64,000 nucleotides of DNA from Nocardioidaceae bacterium (GCA_018672315.1 CP076053.1:2405827-2469826), one strand, 5' to 3'; shown: positions 34,848 through 45,825, counted from the stretch's first letter. Made by a program: numbers and translations. The notes: generated by a model not told the origin, from the sequence alone.

Positions 34848-36083
34848 ATGACACTCGGGGAAGCCCCTGTCGCCATCGTGGCGCGCAGTGACCTCACCGC
34901 GTCCGTCAGGGCGCAGATCACGGGCTCGGACGCCTCGGACCTGCAGGCGATCGTCGAGCTGGTCGCCTCCCAGCTCGGAGCGCCTCTCGTGGCGCTCGCG
35001 GTGCTGCACGAGGAGGTCTACCGCTACGACGTCGTCTCCGGCGGCGCGCCCTTCGGCAACCCCGCACCGCAGGCGCTCTGCCAGTTCGCCACCGGACGGG
35101 GCCTGGTCGAGATCACCGACGCCTCGAAGGACCCACGCACCGCCGCGCTGGCGGCCGTCGACGGCCGCGAGGCCGCCGTCCGCTACTACTTCTCCGCCCC
35201 GGTCGTGGTGCGTGACGAGGAGGTCGGCAGGTTCTGCGTCTTCGACATGTCACCGCGCACCGCGAGCCCGGTCGAGCGCGAGGCCGTCCGCGTCCTCGCC
35301 GACGCCGCGGGCAAGATCCTCGACCGACGGCTGCGGGTCGCCGCGGAAGACGGGGAGGACGGTGACGCCGCCACTCGGCTCGAGGCCGCGGCCGCGGCGC
35401 GGGCCGATGTCGACGACCTCGTCGCCCAGGCCGCGCACGACCTCCGCTCACCGCTGGTCACCCTCGCGGCGAGCCTCGAGCTCATCGAGGACGCCGTGGG
35501 TGCCGCGCCCGACAGCATCACGGGCCTCCTGCTCTCCAAGGCACAGGGTGCCGTGACCCGTCTCAACGAACTGGTGCTCGGGGTGCTGTCGCTGCACGCG
35601 GCGCAGGGGGTGATCCGCGTCGTGGACGCCGACGAGGTCGCCGCCGCGGCCCGCGACGACCTCGACAGCCAGGTGCGCGCGCGCAACGGCCGGATCAGGC
35701 TCGAGCCGCTGGGACAGGTGCACGCCGACCCGGGGCAGCTGCACAGCGTGCTGCTCAACCTCATGGGCAACGGGCTGAAGTTCAACCGACCCGGGGTGCC
35801 GCCCGAGGTCGTCGTCAGCGCCGAGCACGGGCGCGACGGCGCGACGCTCGTCGTCAGCGACCAGGGGGTCGGCATCCCCGTCGAGCAGCGTGAGCACGTC
35901 TTCGAGCTGTTCGCCCGGGTCGGTGACGCCTCGGTGGCGGGATTCGGGATCGGACTGAGCACCGTGGCGCGCATCGTCCACGGACACGGTGGCAGCGTCG
36001 ACATCGACGACGGCCCCGGCGGTCTGGGCACCCAGGTGCGTGTCTGGCTGCCGCACCAGCGGGAGGCCTCAGCCGCGTCCTGA
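34848..36083 (+). CDS. GAF-domain sensor histidine kinase
   Basis: A 411-residue cytoplasmic kinase. An N-terminal GAF domain (about 30-160, with GRGLVEITDASKDPR) should sense a small ligand or redox state. The H-box is AHDLRSPL with His197, the N-box is LNLMGNGLKFN, and G1/G2 are DQGVGIP and GFGIGLSTV. No membrane segment is present. No response regulator gene is adjacent, so it is an orphan kinase in this window. ATG at 34848 is the start nearest the GAF fold. Its 3' end overlaps the convergent SGNH gene by 15 bp. Confidence 0.9.
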   Translation: MTLGEAPVAIVARSDLTASVRAQITGSDASDLQAIVELVASQLGAPLVALAVLHEEVYRYDVVSGGAPFGNPAPQALCQFATGRGLVEITDASKDPRTAALAAVDGREAAVRYYFSAPVVVRDEEVGRFCVFDMSPRTASPVEREAVRVLADAAGKILDRRLRVAAEDGEDGDAATRLEAAAAARADVDDLVAQAAHDLRSPLVTLAASLELIEDAVGAAPDSITGLLLSKAQGAVTRLNELVLGVLSLHAAQGVIRVVDADEVAAAARDDLDSQVRARNGRIRLEPLGQVHADPGQLHSVLLNLMGNGLKFNRPGVPPEVVVSAEHGRDGATLVVSDQGVGIPVEQREHVFELFARVGDASVAGFGIGLSTVARIVHGHGGSVDIDDGPGGLGTQVRVWLPHQREASAAS

Positions 36084-36890
36084 GGACGGTCCGACGGGCC
36101 CGGGTGCCCCGACGGGCGAGGGCCAGCGCGGGGGACAGGAGTCGCCCGAGCTGGTGCCGGTGAGCCGTCGTCCCACCCACGGCAGCAGGTCGCGACGCAC
36201 CCATGCGGCGTCCTCGCGGACCCGGTCGGTCAGCGTGCGCTGCGGCAGGGGCGCCGGTGGGGGCTTGGGCAGGTCGTGGTCGACGCCGAGCACGTCGAGC
36301 ACCTCCGCCGCCATGCGCTGGTGGCCGGGCGTGGCCATGTGCATCCGGTCGGTGTCCCAGTAGCCCCAGTCCCGGTAGTCGGTCATCGCCCAGAAGTCGA
36401 CGACGCTCACGCGGTCGCCCAGGCGCGAGGCGGTCTCGCGGACGAGCTGCCCGTACGCCTCGAAGCGGTGCCTCACCGGGCGGTAGACGACGGCGTCCCC
36501 GGGGTCGGCGGCGGTGAAGAGCACCAGGTGCGCCCCGCCGTCGACGACGCGGCGCAGGGCCGACTCGTAGCGGGCGAGGAGTGCGGCGACGTCGACGCGC
36601 GGCCGCAGGATGTCGTTGGCCCCGGCGTAGCAGGTGACGAGGTCCGGCTGCAGGGCGAGCGCGGCCCCGAGCTGCTGGTCGAGCACCGCGTCGAGCTTGC
36701 GGCCGCGGACGGCGAGGTTGGCGTACGCGAAGGACTCGCCCCGGGCGTCGGCGTGGTCGGAGAGCTCCTCGGCCACCCGGTCGGCCCAGCCGCGTACGCC
36801 GTTGGGGCGGGTCGGGTCGTGGTCACCGCAGCCCTCGGTGAAGGAGTCGCCGATGGCGACGTAGCGACGGAAGGTGGGCGCGGACGTCAT
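36069..36890 (-). CDS. SGNH/GDSL hydrolase family protein (cytoplasmic type)
   Basis: A 273-residue esterase-type hydrolase. Block I is AIGDSFTEGCGD (near 12-23), block III is AGANDILRP, and the catalytic His is in DRMHMATPGHQRMA. No signal peptide is seen. The C-terminal 40 residues are Pro/Gly-rich and run over the 3' end of the convergent kinase gene, so the natural end may have drifted. It is upstream of the hemolysin III gene in map order but both are on the minus strand with only a 10-bp gap, hence probably co-transcribed. Confidence 0.87.
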   Translation of the reverse strand: MTSAPTFRRYVAIGDSFTEGCGDHDPTRPNGVRGWADRVAEELSDHADARGESFAYANLAVRGRKLDAVLDQQLGAALALQPDLVTCYAGANDILRPRVDVAALLARYESALRRVVDGGAHLVLFTAADPGDAVVYRPVRHRFEAYGQLVRETASRLGDRVSVVDFWAMTDYRDWGYWDTDRMHMATPGHQRMAAEVLDVLGVDHDLPKPPPAPLPQRTLTDRVREDAAWVRRDLLPWVGRRLTGTSSGDSCPPRWPSPVGAPGPVGPSSGRG

Positions 36891-36900
36891 CGTCGACTCC

Positions 36901-37611
36901 TCAGCGCTGCTGGTAGGTCGCGATCGAGACGCCGACGTAGTGCACGACGAAGCCTGCGATCGTCAGGGCGTGGAAGACCTCGTGGAAGCCGAACCACGCC
37001 GGGCTCGGGTCGGGCTTCTTGAGGCCGTAGACGATGCCGCCGACGGTGTAGCAGAGGCCGCCGGCGACGATCAGCCACAGCACGACCGGTGAGTCGGCGG
37101 CGAGGAACGCCGGCAGGAAGAAGACCGCGGCCCAGCCCAGGGCGATGTAGATCGGCACGTAGAGCCAGCGCGGGGCGTGGGGCCAGAAGACGCGGAAGGC
37201 CACGCCGGCGAGCGCGCCCGCCCACACGATCGACAGCAGGGTCGTGCGCGCCGCGCCGTCGAGCAGGATCAGCGTGAACGGCGTGTACGAGCCGGCGATG
37301 AGCAGGAAGATGTTGGCGTGGTCGAAGCGCCGCAGGACGCCCCACGTGCGAGGCGACCAGGTGCCCCGGTGGTAGACGGCCGAGACGGTGAAGAGCACCA
37401 GGGCGGTCAGCACGAAGATCGCCGAGCCGATCCGGGTCGCCGTGGTCGGTGAGAGGACGAAGAGCACGATCCCCGCGGCCAGGGTCAACGGGGCCGTGGC
37501 GAGGTGGAGCCAGCCGCGCAGGTGCGGCTTGACCTCGTCGAGGGCGTCGCTGACAGCGTCCGCGACACGGTCGCGCACACCCTCTCTCGGTCCCTCCGAC
37601 GTCTCCCGCAC
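36901..37611 (-). CDS. Hemolysin III / TrhA (PAQR) family membrane protein
   Basis: A 236-residue membrane protein with seven predicted helices of the PAQR/hemolysin III family; bacterial TrhA members influence membrane energetics. Conserved parts are SAVYHRGTW, RRFDHANIFLLIAGSYTPF and the final FGFHEVFHALTIAGFVVHYVGV, which hold the metal-binding histidines. The first 30 residues are charged and cytoplasmic. It is divergent from the isoprenyl transferase gene, as in Mycobacterium (Rv1085c/Rv1086 arrangement, from memory). Confidence 0.93.
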   Translation of the reverse strand: MRETSEGPREGVRDRVADAVSDALDEVKPHLRGWLHLATAPLTLAAGIVLFVLSPTTATRIGSAIFVLTALVLFTVSAVYHRGTWSPRTWGVLRRFDHANIFLLIAGSYTPFTLILLDGAARTTLLSIVWAGALAGVAFRVFWPHAPRWLYVPIYIALGWAAVFFLPAFLAADSPVVLWLIVAGGLCYTVGGIVYGLKKPDPSPAWFGFHEVFHALTIAGFVVHYVGVSIATYQQR

Positions 37612-37652
37612 AGTGTCGAGACTAGGCGACCGCCCGGGGGTACCCTGCCTCG

Positions 37653-38441
37653 GTGCCGGACTGGAAGCGAGTGGCCAAGCGCGGCGTGCGCCGCGTCCTC
37701 GTGCCGGCGTACGAGCGTCGGCTCAGCGACCGGCTCGACCACGAGCGGGTGCCCCGGCACATCGGCGTGATGCTCGACGGCAACCGCCGGTGGGCGAAGG
37801 CGGTGGGGGAGTCCACCGCCGACGGGCACCGCGCCGGCGCCGCCAACATCGAGCCCCTGCTGGACTGGTGCGAGGAGGTCGGCGTCGAGGTCGTCACCCT
37901 GTGGCTGCTGTCGACCGACAACCTCAAGCGCAGCGCCGCCGAGCTCGAGCCGCTGCTGGGCATCATCGGGGAGGTCGTCTCCTCCCTGGCCGACGCGGGT
38001 CGCTGGCGCATCCACCTCGTCGGACGGCTCGACCTGCTGCCCGAGAGCACCCGCACCTGCCTGGAGACCGCGGCCGCGTCCAGCGCCGGCTCCGACGGCA
38101 TCATCGTCAACGTCGCCGTGGGGTACGGGGGACGCCAGGAGATCGCCGACGCCGTCAGCTCCCTGCTCCGCGAGCACGCCGAGCGCGGCACGTCGGTGCA
38201 GGAGCTCGCCGACCAGCTCGACGTCGAGCACATCGCGGCGCACCTCTACACGAAGGGGCAGCCCGACCCCGACCTGGTGATCCGCACCTCCGGGGAGCAG
38301 CGGCTCGGGGGGTTCCTGCTGTGGCAGTCCGCGGCCAGCGAGTTCTACTTCTGCGAGGCCTACTGGCCCGACTTCCGCAAGGTGGACTTCCTGCGCGCGT
38401 TGCGCACGTACGCGGAGCGCGACCGACGCTTCGGCGCCTGA
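37653..38441 (+). CDS. Z-isoprenyl diphosphate synthase (UppS family)
   Basis: A 262-residue cis-prenyltransferase that condenses isopentenyl diphosphate onto an allylic primer to make short- or long-chain Z-isoprenoids for the cell-wall lipid carrier. Asp42 in VMLDGNRRWAK is the magnesium-binding residue; LVIRTSGEQRLGGFLLWQ and the SEFYFCEAYWPDF box are diagnostic. The position beside hemolysin III matches the mycobacterial Z-farnesyl diphosphate synthase rather than the decaprenyl enzyme, but chain length cannot be read here. GTG start at 37653. Confidence 0.93.
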   Translation: MPDWKRVAKRGVRRVLVPAYERRLSDRLDHERVPRHIGVMLDGNRRWAKAVGESTADGHRAGAANIEPLLDWCEEVGVEVVTLWLLSTDNLKRSAAELEPLLGIIGEVVSSLADAGRWRIHLVGRLDLLPESTRTCLETAAASSAGSDGIIVNVAVGYGGRQEIADAVSSLLREHAERGTSVQELADQLDVEHIAAHLYTKGQPDPDLVIRTSGEQRLGGFLLWQSAASEFYFCEAYWPDFRKVDFLRALRTYAERDRRFGA

Positions 38442-38709
38442 CCGCCGGCGCGGCCCTCCGCGTGACCGCCGTGTGAACTGCCCGTGAACCACCCCCGCGG
38501 ACGCGCGTGTCGCCGCGGACCGGGGCCTCGGTCTGCCTACCGTCGGACCAGTGACCGGTGGGGAAGCCGGTCGCACCGGGAGGTCCCTTCGTGATCCGTC
38601 ACGGCAGCACCACGAGCCCGCATCCGGGTTCACAGACCACGGCCCGGTCCGCGCACGAGTAGGCGGGCCGGGGCAGCGGATGCGCGTGCCGGCCCGAAGG
38701 GGAGTAGCA
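38442..38709 (+). promoter_or_regulatory. Structured 268-bp leader before phoH
   Basis: No gene is seen. The region holds GACCGG/CCGGTC (near 38556-38575) and an 8-bp hairpin CGGGCCGG (38664-38671) with CCGGCCCG (38689-38696). The hairpin ends directly before AAGGGGAG and the GTG start. The second hairpin could mask or expose the ribosome site. I cannot match the region to a known riboswitch with confidence. Confidence 0.35.
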
Positions 38710-40047
38710 GTGACTGCAACGAATGCTCAGCCCGCCCCGTCGCCGCGCGCCGGCGTCCGCACCTACGTCGTCGACACCAGCGTCCTGCTCGCCGACCCCG
38801 GGGCCCTGCGACGGTTCGACGAGCACGAGGTCGTGCTGCCGGTCGTCGTGATCACCGAGCTCGAGGGCAAGCGGCACCATCCCGAGCTCGGCTACTTCGC
38901 ACGCACGGCGCTGCGTGCCCTCGACGAGCTGCGCGTGGCCCATGGGCGGCTCGACGCACCTGTGCCGATCGGCGACGCCGGTGGCACGTTGCACGTGGAG
39001 CTCAACCACACCGATCCCTCCGCGCTGCCCTCGGGCTTCCGTCTCGGGGACAACGACACCCGCATCCTCGCCGTGGCGAAGAACCTCGCCGACGAGGGAC
39101 GCACGGTGACGCTGGTCAGCAAGGACCTCCCGTTGCGGGTGAAGGCCTCGGCGGTCGGTCTGGACGCGCAGGAGTACCGCGCCGAGCGCGTCCACGACTC
39201 CGACAGCGGGTGGTCGGGGATGGTCGAGCTGGAGGTCGAGTCCGGCGTGCTCGACGAGCTCTACGACGTCGGCGTCACCCTGCTCGCCGAGGCGGCCGAC
39301 CTGCCGTGCCACACCGGCCTGGTGCTGCTGAGCGACCGGGGGTCGGCCCTGGCCCGCGTACGCCCCGACAAGCAGGTGCAGCTCGTGCGGGCCGACCGCG
39401 ACGTCTTCGGCCTGCACGGACGCTCCGCGGAGCAGCGGGTCGCGCTCGACCTCCTCATGGACCCCGAGGTCGGGATCGTCTCGCTCGGGGGGCGCGCCGG
39501 CACGGGCAAGTCGGCCCTGGCGCTGTGCGCCGGGCTCGAGGCGGTGCTGGAACGTCGCCAGCACAAGAAGGTCGTGGTCTTCCGGCCGCTGTTCGCCGTC
39601 GGCGGGCAGGAGCTCGGGTACCTGCCCGGGTCGGAGTCGGAGAAGATGGCGCCCTGGGCGCAGGCCGTGTTCGACACCCTCGGAGCGGTCAGCAGCCCCG
39701 ACGTCGTCGAGGAGGTGCTGGCCCGCGGCATGCTCGAGGTGCTGCCGCTGACGCACATCCGTGGCCGGTCGCTGCACGACGCGTACGTCATCGTCGACGA
39801 GGCCCAGTCGCTGGAGCGCAACGTGCTGCTCACCGTGCTCTCGCGCGTGGGGGCGAACTCCAAGGTGGTGCTGACCCACGACGTCGCGCAGCGCGACAAC
39901 CTGCGGGTCGGCCGCCACGACGGTGTCGTGGCGGTGGTGGAGCGTCTGAAGGGCCACCCGCTCTTCAGTCACACCACGCTCACCCGCAGCGAGCGCAGCC
40001 CGATCGCGGCCCTGGTGACCGAGATGCTGGAGAACGTGACGATGTAG
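38710..40047 (+). CDS. PhoH family protein with N-terminal PIN domain
   Basis: A 445-residue PhoH2-type toxin-like ribonuclease/helicase fusion. The PIN nuclease domain (about 17-150) has [15 protein letters not shown] and the acidic residues of TELEGKRHH and [10 protein letters not shown]. The PhoH ATPase domain follows, with Walker [12 protein letters not shown] (about 262-272) and Walker [11 protein letters not shown]. Such proteins unwind and cut RNA. The GTG at 38710 follows AAGGGGAG. It is followed by a hairpin at 40094-40135 and then a cell-wall enzyme gene. Confidence 0.92.
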   Translation: MTATNAQPAPSPRAGVRTYVVDTSVLLADPGALRRFDEHEVVLPVVVITELEGKRHHPELGYFARTALRALDELRVAHGRLDAPVPIGDAGGTLHVELNHTDPSALPSGFRLGDNDTRILAVAKNLADEGRTVTLVSKDLPLRVKASAVGLDAQEYRAERVHDSDSGWSGMVELEVESGVLDELYDVGVTLLAEAADLPCHTGLVLLSDRGSALARVRPDKQVQLVRADRDVFGLHGRSAEQRVALDLLMDPEVGIVSLGGRAGTGKSALALCAGLEAVLERRQHKKVVVFRPLFAVGGQELGYLPGSESEKMAPWAQAVFDTLGAVSSPDVVEEVLARGMLEVLPLTHIRGRSLHDAYVIVDEAQSLERNVLLTVLSRVGANSKVVLTHDVAQRDNLRVGRHDGVVAVVERLKGHPLFSHTTLTRSERSPIAALVTEMLENVTM

Positions 40048-40093
40048 CCCGCGGGGACGTCGCGAGGCGCGATCGTGATTTCCCTGCGACAGG

Positions 40094-40135
40094 CAGCCCG
40101 CTGCGCCGGTCCTCATGTGTCGGCTCAGCGGGCTG
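40094..40135 (+). terminator. Hairpin terminator after phoH
   Basis: CAGCCCGCTG (40094-40103) pairs over 10 bp with CAGCGGGCTG (40126-40135); the 22-base loop holds a further CCGG/CGG pairing. It starts 47 bp after the phoH stop. An unusually AT-rich patch, 40192-40222 (CACTTTTTTCAG then TCTCAGGTTGATAACG), follows and may be the promoter of the next gene. Confidence 0.7.
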
Positions 40136-40371
40136 TTCGCGTCGTGATCGCCGTCAGATCGTGCCAAAACGTCGGCGCAGCGGGATCTGGGTCACTTTTT
40201 TCAGTCTCAGGTTGATAACGACAGCGCCGCCTTGGGATGGTTCCTCGGTCGCGTCGAGACCGCTTTCCCACTCGCCGGCACGAACCGCCTCACCACCGTG
40301 AGCGCGGCCGTGCGTCCGGCGGGGCGGTGGCGCCGACATCCTGTCGTCGATCCCCTGGTGGTGCATCAGCT

Positions 40372-41139
40372 GTGGCACGCCCTGCCCGTCCCCTCCGTCA
40401 TGCCCCGAGGCACTCCTCGTGTCCCGAGACCCCCCGTTCGCGGGCGTCGCTGCTGCGGCGTCGCGCCATCCGCGTGGTCGCAGCGTCCGCGACCGCCACG
40501 GCGGCCGTCGCCGGTCTGACGGCGCTGAGCGCCGGGTCCGACCCGGCGCTCACCTCGGCGCGTACGGCCGCCGGCGCCGTCCAGGACGCCTCGAGCGTCG
40601 TGGCCCTGACCGCTACCGACCTCGCTCCCGACCTCGGGCGTGAGGGCGGCGCCGAGTCCGGTGACGCGTCGCTGAGCGCCGCCGACCTCGAGGAGCGCGT
40701 CCTGAGCGTCTCGCGCAGTGACGCCCGCGCCATCGAGGCGTACGAGGCCTCGTCGGCGGACTTCGTCGCCGATCCGACCCGGGAGTCCGTGCTGACCTCG
40801 GGCACCGAGGGTGTGGCGATCACCGTCGAGGAGGACCTGACGCAGCAGGACCCGCGCGACATCGCTCTCGAGCTCATGCCCGAGTACGGGCTCTCGACCG
40901 CGGAGTTCGGTTGCCTGGACTCGCTGTGGGTCTCCGAGAGCGACTGGGACATGCACGCCGACAACCCCACCTCCACGGCGTACGGCATCCCCCAGGCGCT
41001 GATGAGCGCCTGGGACCTGCCGGCTGACTACACGACGAATCCCGTCACGCAGATCGAGTGGGGCCTCTGGTACATCGAGGACACCTACGGCACCGCCTGC
41101 GCCGCGTGGGACTTCAAGCAGGCGAACAACTGGTACTGA
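40372..41139 (+). CDS. Probable secreted transglycosylase-like protein
   Basis: The C-terminal 90 residues have the lysozyme/transglycosylase-like pattern of actinobacterial cell-wall enzymes: LALELMPEYGLSTAEFGCLDSLWVSESDW, the NPTSTAYGIPQAL box and IEWGLWYIEDTYGTACAAW. The expected catalytic Glu aligns with SESDW. A hydrophobic Ala-rich stretch after RRR (AIRVVAASATATAAVAGLTALS) is a likely signal peptide. The start is uncertain: GTG 40372 is used, ATG 40237 and other GTGs are in frame, and none has a strong ribosome site. It would act on peptidoglycan outside the cell. Confidence 0.7.
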   Translation: MARPARPLRHAPRHSSCPETPRSRASLLRRRAIRVVAASATATAAVAGLTALSAGSDPALTSARTAAGAVQDASSVVALTATDLAPDLGREGGAESGDASLSAADLEERVLSVSRSDARAIEAYEASSADFVADPTRESVLTSGTEGVAITVEEDLTQQDPRDIALELMPEYGLSTAEFGCLDSLWVSESDWDMHADNPTSTAYGIPQALMSAWDLPADYTTNPVTQIEWGLWYIEDTYGTACAAWDFKQANNWY

Positions 41140-41193
41140 GCGGCGGTCCAGCGCTCCCCGATCACTGCGCGAGGGGCGACGTAGGGTCGACGG

Positions 41194-42542
<1,349 letters not shown>

Positions 42543-42546
<4 letters not shown>

Positions 42547-43364
42547 GCCGGGCCCGACAGGCTGCGGCTGGCCTCGTGCAGCAGCGGCCCCCACGAGCGG
42601 AGCGCCTCGTCTCGGGAGGCCGGACCCGAGACGTTCAGCGCCGCGACCACCTCGCCGGTGAACGACCGCACCGGCACCGACAGTGCGACGACCCCGTCCT
42701 CGAGCTCGCCGCGGGAGACCGCGCGGCCCTCGCGGCGCACGAGCTCCAGCTCGCGGACGAGGGACTCGAGCCGGTGCGGCCGCTTGCGGGCCAGCAGCCA
42801 CCCCTCGGGACCGATGCGGCGACGTCGCGCGCGGGGGAGCGGCTCGCCCGCCCCGTGCGTGGCGAACCAGGCCTCGAGCGAGGGCCCGTCGTGCCCGCTC
42901 AGCAGCACCCTGCCCGACGGCGTCAGCCAGGCCGCCGTGGAGACGCCCTCCCAGGTCTGCGTACGCCCCGCCGCGTGCCCCAGCTCGCTGGCCAGCGTCA
43001 CCACGGCCCCGCCGCGCAGGACGCACAGGTGGCTCGTCTCGCCCGTGGTCGAGGCCAGGCGTCGCAGCCACGGTCGGGCTCGGCGCGCCAGTGCGGCCTC
43101 CTCGGTGCGAGCCGCGAGCGAGAAGAGGCGGCCACCGAGGCGGTAGCGCAACGTGACCGGGTCACGGTCGACGAGGCCCGCCTCCGCGAGCGTCGCCATG
43201 GTGCGGGACACCACGGCCTTGTCCCGGCCGCTGGCAGCGGCGAGCTCGCGTACGCCCATGCCCGTCATGCGGTCGCCCGCGACGTCCTCGTCGGCCAGCA
43301 GCTCGAGCAGCTCGACGTCGCGCACCAGGCCGGAGCGGTTTCGTCGCTGCGTCTCCTCGCTCAT
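42543..43364 (-). CDS. IclR family transcriptional regulator
   Basis: A 273-residue regulator with an N-terminal winged helix (about 8-75, MGVRELAAASGRDKAVVSRTMATLAEAGLV) and a C-terminal GAF-like effector domain (about 90-260) with SHLCVLRGGAVVTLASE and the late SVPVRSFTGEVVAALNVSGP. IclR proteins often control divergent catabolic operons; here the divergent unit is SDR / FAD oxidase / FGGY kinase, 80 bp away. The ATG at 43364 is chosen because the fold begins just after it; the region upstream holds the shared promoter. Confidence 0.9.
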
Positions 43365-43443
43365 CCCGGCAGTCGACCACGGGTGTTGCCATCCTGACAA
43401 CACGCTCTGGTGGGGCGTACGCGTGCCTGTCAGCGTCGGTGGT

Positions 43444-44247
43444 GTGACAGCGACGTTCACCTACGAATCCGAGGACCTCGCCGGCTTCGGCCTGGATGCC
43501 TTCTCCCTGGCCGGGCGCACGGCCCTGGTCACCGGCGGCAACACCGGTCTCGGCCGGGCGTTCAGCGTGGCCCTGGCACGCGCCGGCGCCGACGTGCACG
43601 TGGTCAGCCTCCTCGCCGACGACGGCACCACCCGCGAGCTCGTCAAGGGGTGCGGGCGCCGCTACGTCGAGACGATCGCCGACCTGACCGAGCCCGGCGC
43701 ATGCGACGCCGCCGTCGCGGAGTGCGTCGAACGGCTCGGTGCGCTCGACGTGCTCGTCAACTCCGCGGGCATGTGCCTGACCGGAGGACCGGAGGAGTTC
43801 GACCGCGAACCCTGGGACCGCATGGTCGCCGTCAACCTCACCGCCGCCTTCGAGCTCGCCCGCGCGGCCGGCCGCCACATGGTGGCCCGCGGCTCGGGCC
43901 GCATCATCAACATCGCCTCGCTCTTCAGCTACCTCGGCGGTCAGGGCTCCCCGGCGTACGCGGCCACCAAGCACGGCATCGTCGGCTTCACCAAGGCCTA
44001 CTGCGACGAGCTCGCCGGCCACGGCATCGGCGTGAACGCGATCGCCCCCGGCTACTACGCCACCGCCCTGACCGAGCGTTCCCGTGCCGACGAGGTCACC
44101 GCCGCCCGCATCCTCGACCACATCCCGGCTGGGCGCTGGGGCGACCCGCGCGACCTCATGGGCGCGCTGGTGTTCCTCGCCAGCGACGCCTCCGCCTACG
44201 TCAACGGCCACACCCTGGTCGTCGACGGGGGCTACCTCGTGCGCTGA
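43444..44247 (+). CDS. Short-chain dehydrogenase/reductase (KduD-like)
   Basis: A 267-residue classical SDR. The coenzyme motif is TGGNTGLGRAF (about 29-39); the catalytic SLFSYLGGQGSPAYAATKHG gives Ser/Tyr/Lys; VNAIAPGYYAT follows. Best resemblance is to 2-deoxy-D-gluconate or sugar-acid 3-dehydrogenases. It probably oxidises a hydroxyl of a polyol or sugar acid with NAD. The GTG at 43444 is used. First gene of the operon with the FAD oxidase and FGGY kinase, probably controlled by the divergent IclR protein. Confidence 0.9.
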   Translation: MTATFTYESEDLAGFGLDAFSLAGRTALVTGGNTGLGRAFSVALARAGADVHVVSLLADDGTTRELVKGCGRRYVETIADLTEPGACDAAVAECVERLGALDVLVNSAGMCLTGGPEEFDREPWDRMVAVNLTAAFELARAAGRHMVARGSGRIINIASLFSYLGGQGSPAYAATKHGIVGFTKAYCDELAGHGIGVNAIAPGYYATALTERSRADEVTAARILDHIPAGRWGDPRDLMGALVFLASDASAYVNGHTLVVDGGYLVR

Positions 44248-44334
44248 GCACCCGGACCAGCCGGACCAATGCTCCCTCCGCAGCCCGCCCCAGCCCACCC
44301 GACCTCACCCCAGCCCACCCCCAGGAGCACCCCT

Positions 44335-45825
44335 GTGACCACTGCAGACACCTCCCGCGACGCCGACCTCACCGTGGTCGCCCTGCGCGAGATGCTCGGC
44401 CCCGACCGCGTCGAGACCGACCCCGACCTGCTGCGCTCGCTGAGCGTGGACCGCTACAAGAAGTACGCGGCCGTCCACGGCGTCTACGAGGGGCCCTTCC
44501 CGGTCGCCCTGGCACGCCCGGTCAGCGTCGAGCAGGTCTCGCGGGTGCTGGCCTGGGCGACCGAGCACGGGGTGCCGGTCCTGCCGCGGACGGGTGGCAC
44601 CGCCACCGAGGGCGGGCTCGAGGTCGTCGTGCCCGACACGGTGATCCTCGACTGCTCCGGCCTCGACGAGATCGTGTCCATCGACCCGGTGGACATGACC
44701 GCGACGGCGCAGTGCGGCGTCCCCCTGGCGCGGCTCGAGGACGCCGCGCGGGAGCACGGCCTGACCACCGGCCACTCGCCCCAGTCCCAGCCCGTCGCGC
44801 AGATGGGCGGGCTGGTCGCCACCCGCTCGATCGGGCAGCTCTCCACGCTCTACGGCGGCATCGAGGACATGGTCGCCGGGCTCGAGGCGGTCTTCCCCGA
44901 CGGGCACGTCGCCCGGATCAAGGCGGTGCCCCGCCGCGCGGCCGGCCCGGACCCCCGGCACCTGGTCATCGGCAACGAGGGCGCTCTGTGCGTGGTCACC
45001 GAGGTGACCGTCAAGCTCTTCGCCCACCGCCCCGAGACACGGCGCTACGCCGGCTGGCTCGTCGCGGACTTCGCCGACGGGGCGGCGGGACTGCGCGAGG
45101 TCATGGCCCAGGGGTACCGCCCCTCGGTCGCCCGCCTCTACAGCCCCGAGGACGCCGCGCAGCACAGCTGGTTCACCGACCTGGTCGCCGGACCCGACGG
45201 GAAGCCCGTACGCAACCTGGTGGTCATGGCCACCGAGGGACCCGAACGGGTCTCGGCCGCGACCATGGCGGGGATCGAGGAGATCTTCTCCGGCGAGGTC
45301 TTCGAGGCCGTCGAGGACGGCGTCGTCCGCGACTGGTTCGAGAACCTGAACTGGGGTCCCGAGAAGCTCGAGGCGGAGAAACAGGCCATGCTGGACCGGC
45401 CCCACGTGGGCTTCACCACCGAGGTCGCGATCGGGTGGTCGGGTGTCGCCGAGCTCTACGAGTCCGTCGTACGCCGCGTCCGTGAGGAGTTCGACCGTGC
45501 CGAGGACCTCACGATGCTGGGGGCACACTCCTCGCACAGCTACCCCGACGGGACCAACCTCTACTTCGTCTACGACTACGACGTCAACGTCGAGCCGCGC
45601 GAGGAGCTGACCGCCTACCACCTGCCGCTGAACGCCATCGTCGTGGAGGAGGCGCTGCGGCTCGGCGGGTCGATGACCCACCACCACGGCATCGGCAAGT
45701 ACCGCACCCCGTGGACCGAGCGTGAGCACGGCAGCGCGTACGCCCTGCTGCGGACGCTCAAGGAGACCTTCGACCCCGCCGGGATCATGAACCCCGGGAC
45801 GATCTTCCCGCTCGACGGTGCCTGA
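44335..45825 (+). CDS. FAD-linked oxidase (PCMH/VAO family)
   Basis: A 496-residue flavoprotein of the vanillyl-alcohol-oxidase class. The FAD-binding PCMH domain (about 52-225) has VLPRTGGTATEGGLEVVVPDT and GHSPQSQPVAQMGGLVATRSIGQ-type loops; the C-terminal domain resembles GlcD and alkyldihydroxyacetone-phosphate synthase, with MTHHHGIGKYRTPW near 450. Likely oxidises a hydroxy acid or polyol phosphate. The GTG at 44335 follows CAGGAG after an unusual C-rich, G-poor leader (44278-44326). Eight bases overlap the kinase gene. Confidence 0.88.
   Translation: MTTADTSRDADLTVVALREMLGPDRVETDPDLLRSLSVDRYKKYAAVHGVYEGPFPVALARPVSVEQVSRVLAWATEHGVPVLPRTGGTATEGGLEVVVPDTVILDCSGLDEIVSIDPVDMTATAQCGVPLARLEDAAREHGLTTGHSPQSQPVAQMGGLVATRSIGQLSTLYGGIEDMVAGLEAVFPDGHVARIKAVPRRAAGPDPRHLVIGNEGALCVVTEVTVKLFAHRPETRRYAGWLVADFADGAAGLREVMAQGYRPSVARLYSPEDAAQHSWFTDLVAGPDGKPVRNLVVMATEGPERVSAATMAGIEEIFSGEVFEAVEDGVVRDWFENLNWGPEKLEAEKQAMLDRPHVGFTTEVAIGWSGVAELYESVVRRVREEFDRAEDLTMLGAHSSHSYPDGTNLYFVYDYDVNVEPREELTAYHLPLNAIVVEEALRLGGSMTHHHGIGKYRTPWTEREHGSAYALLRTLKETFDPAGIMNPGTIFPLDGA

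Noticed and set aside
38540-38640. Possible cobalamin or cyclic di-AMP riboswitch before phoH
   Set aside because: Short similarities such as GGGGAAGCCGGT are present, but the conserved core boxes of neither class are complete, and phoH is not a typical target.
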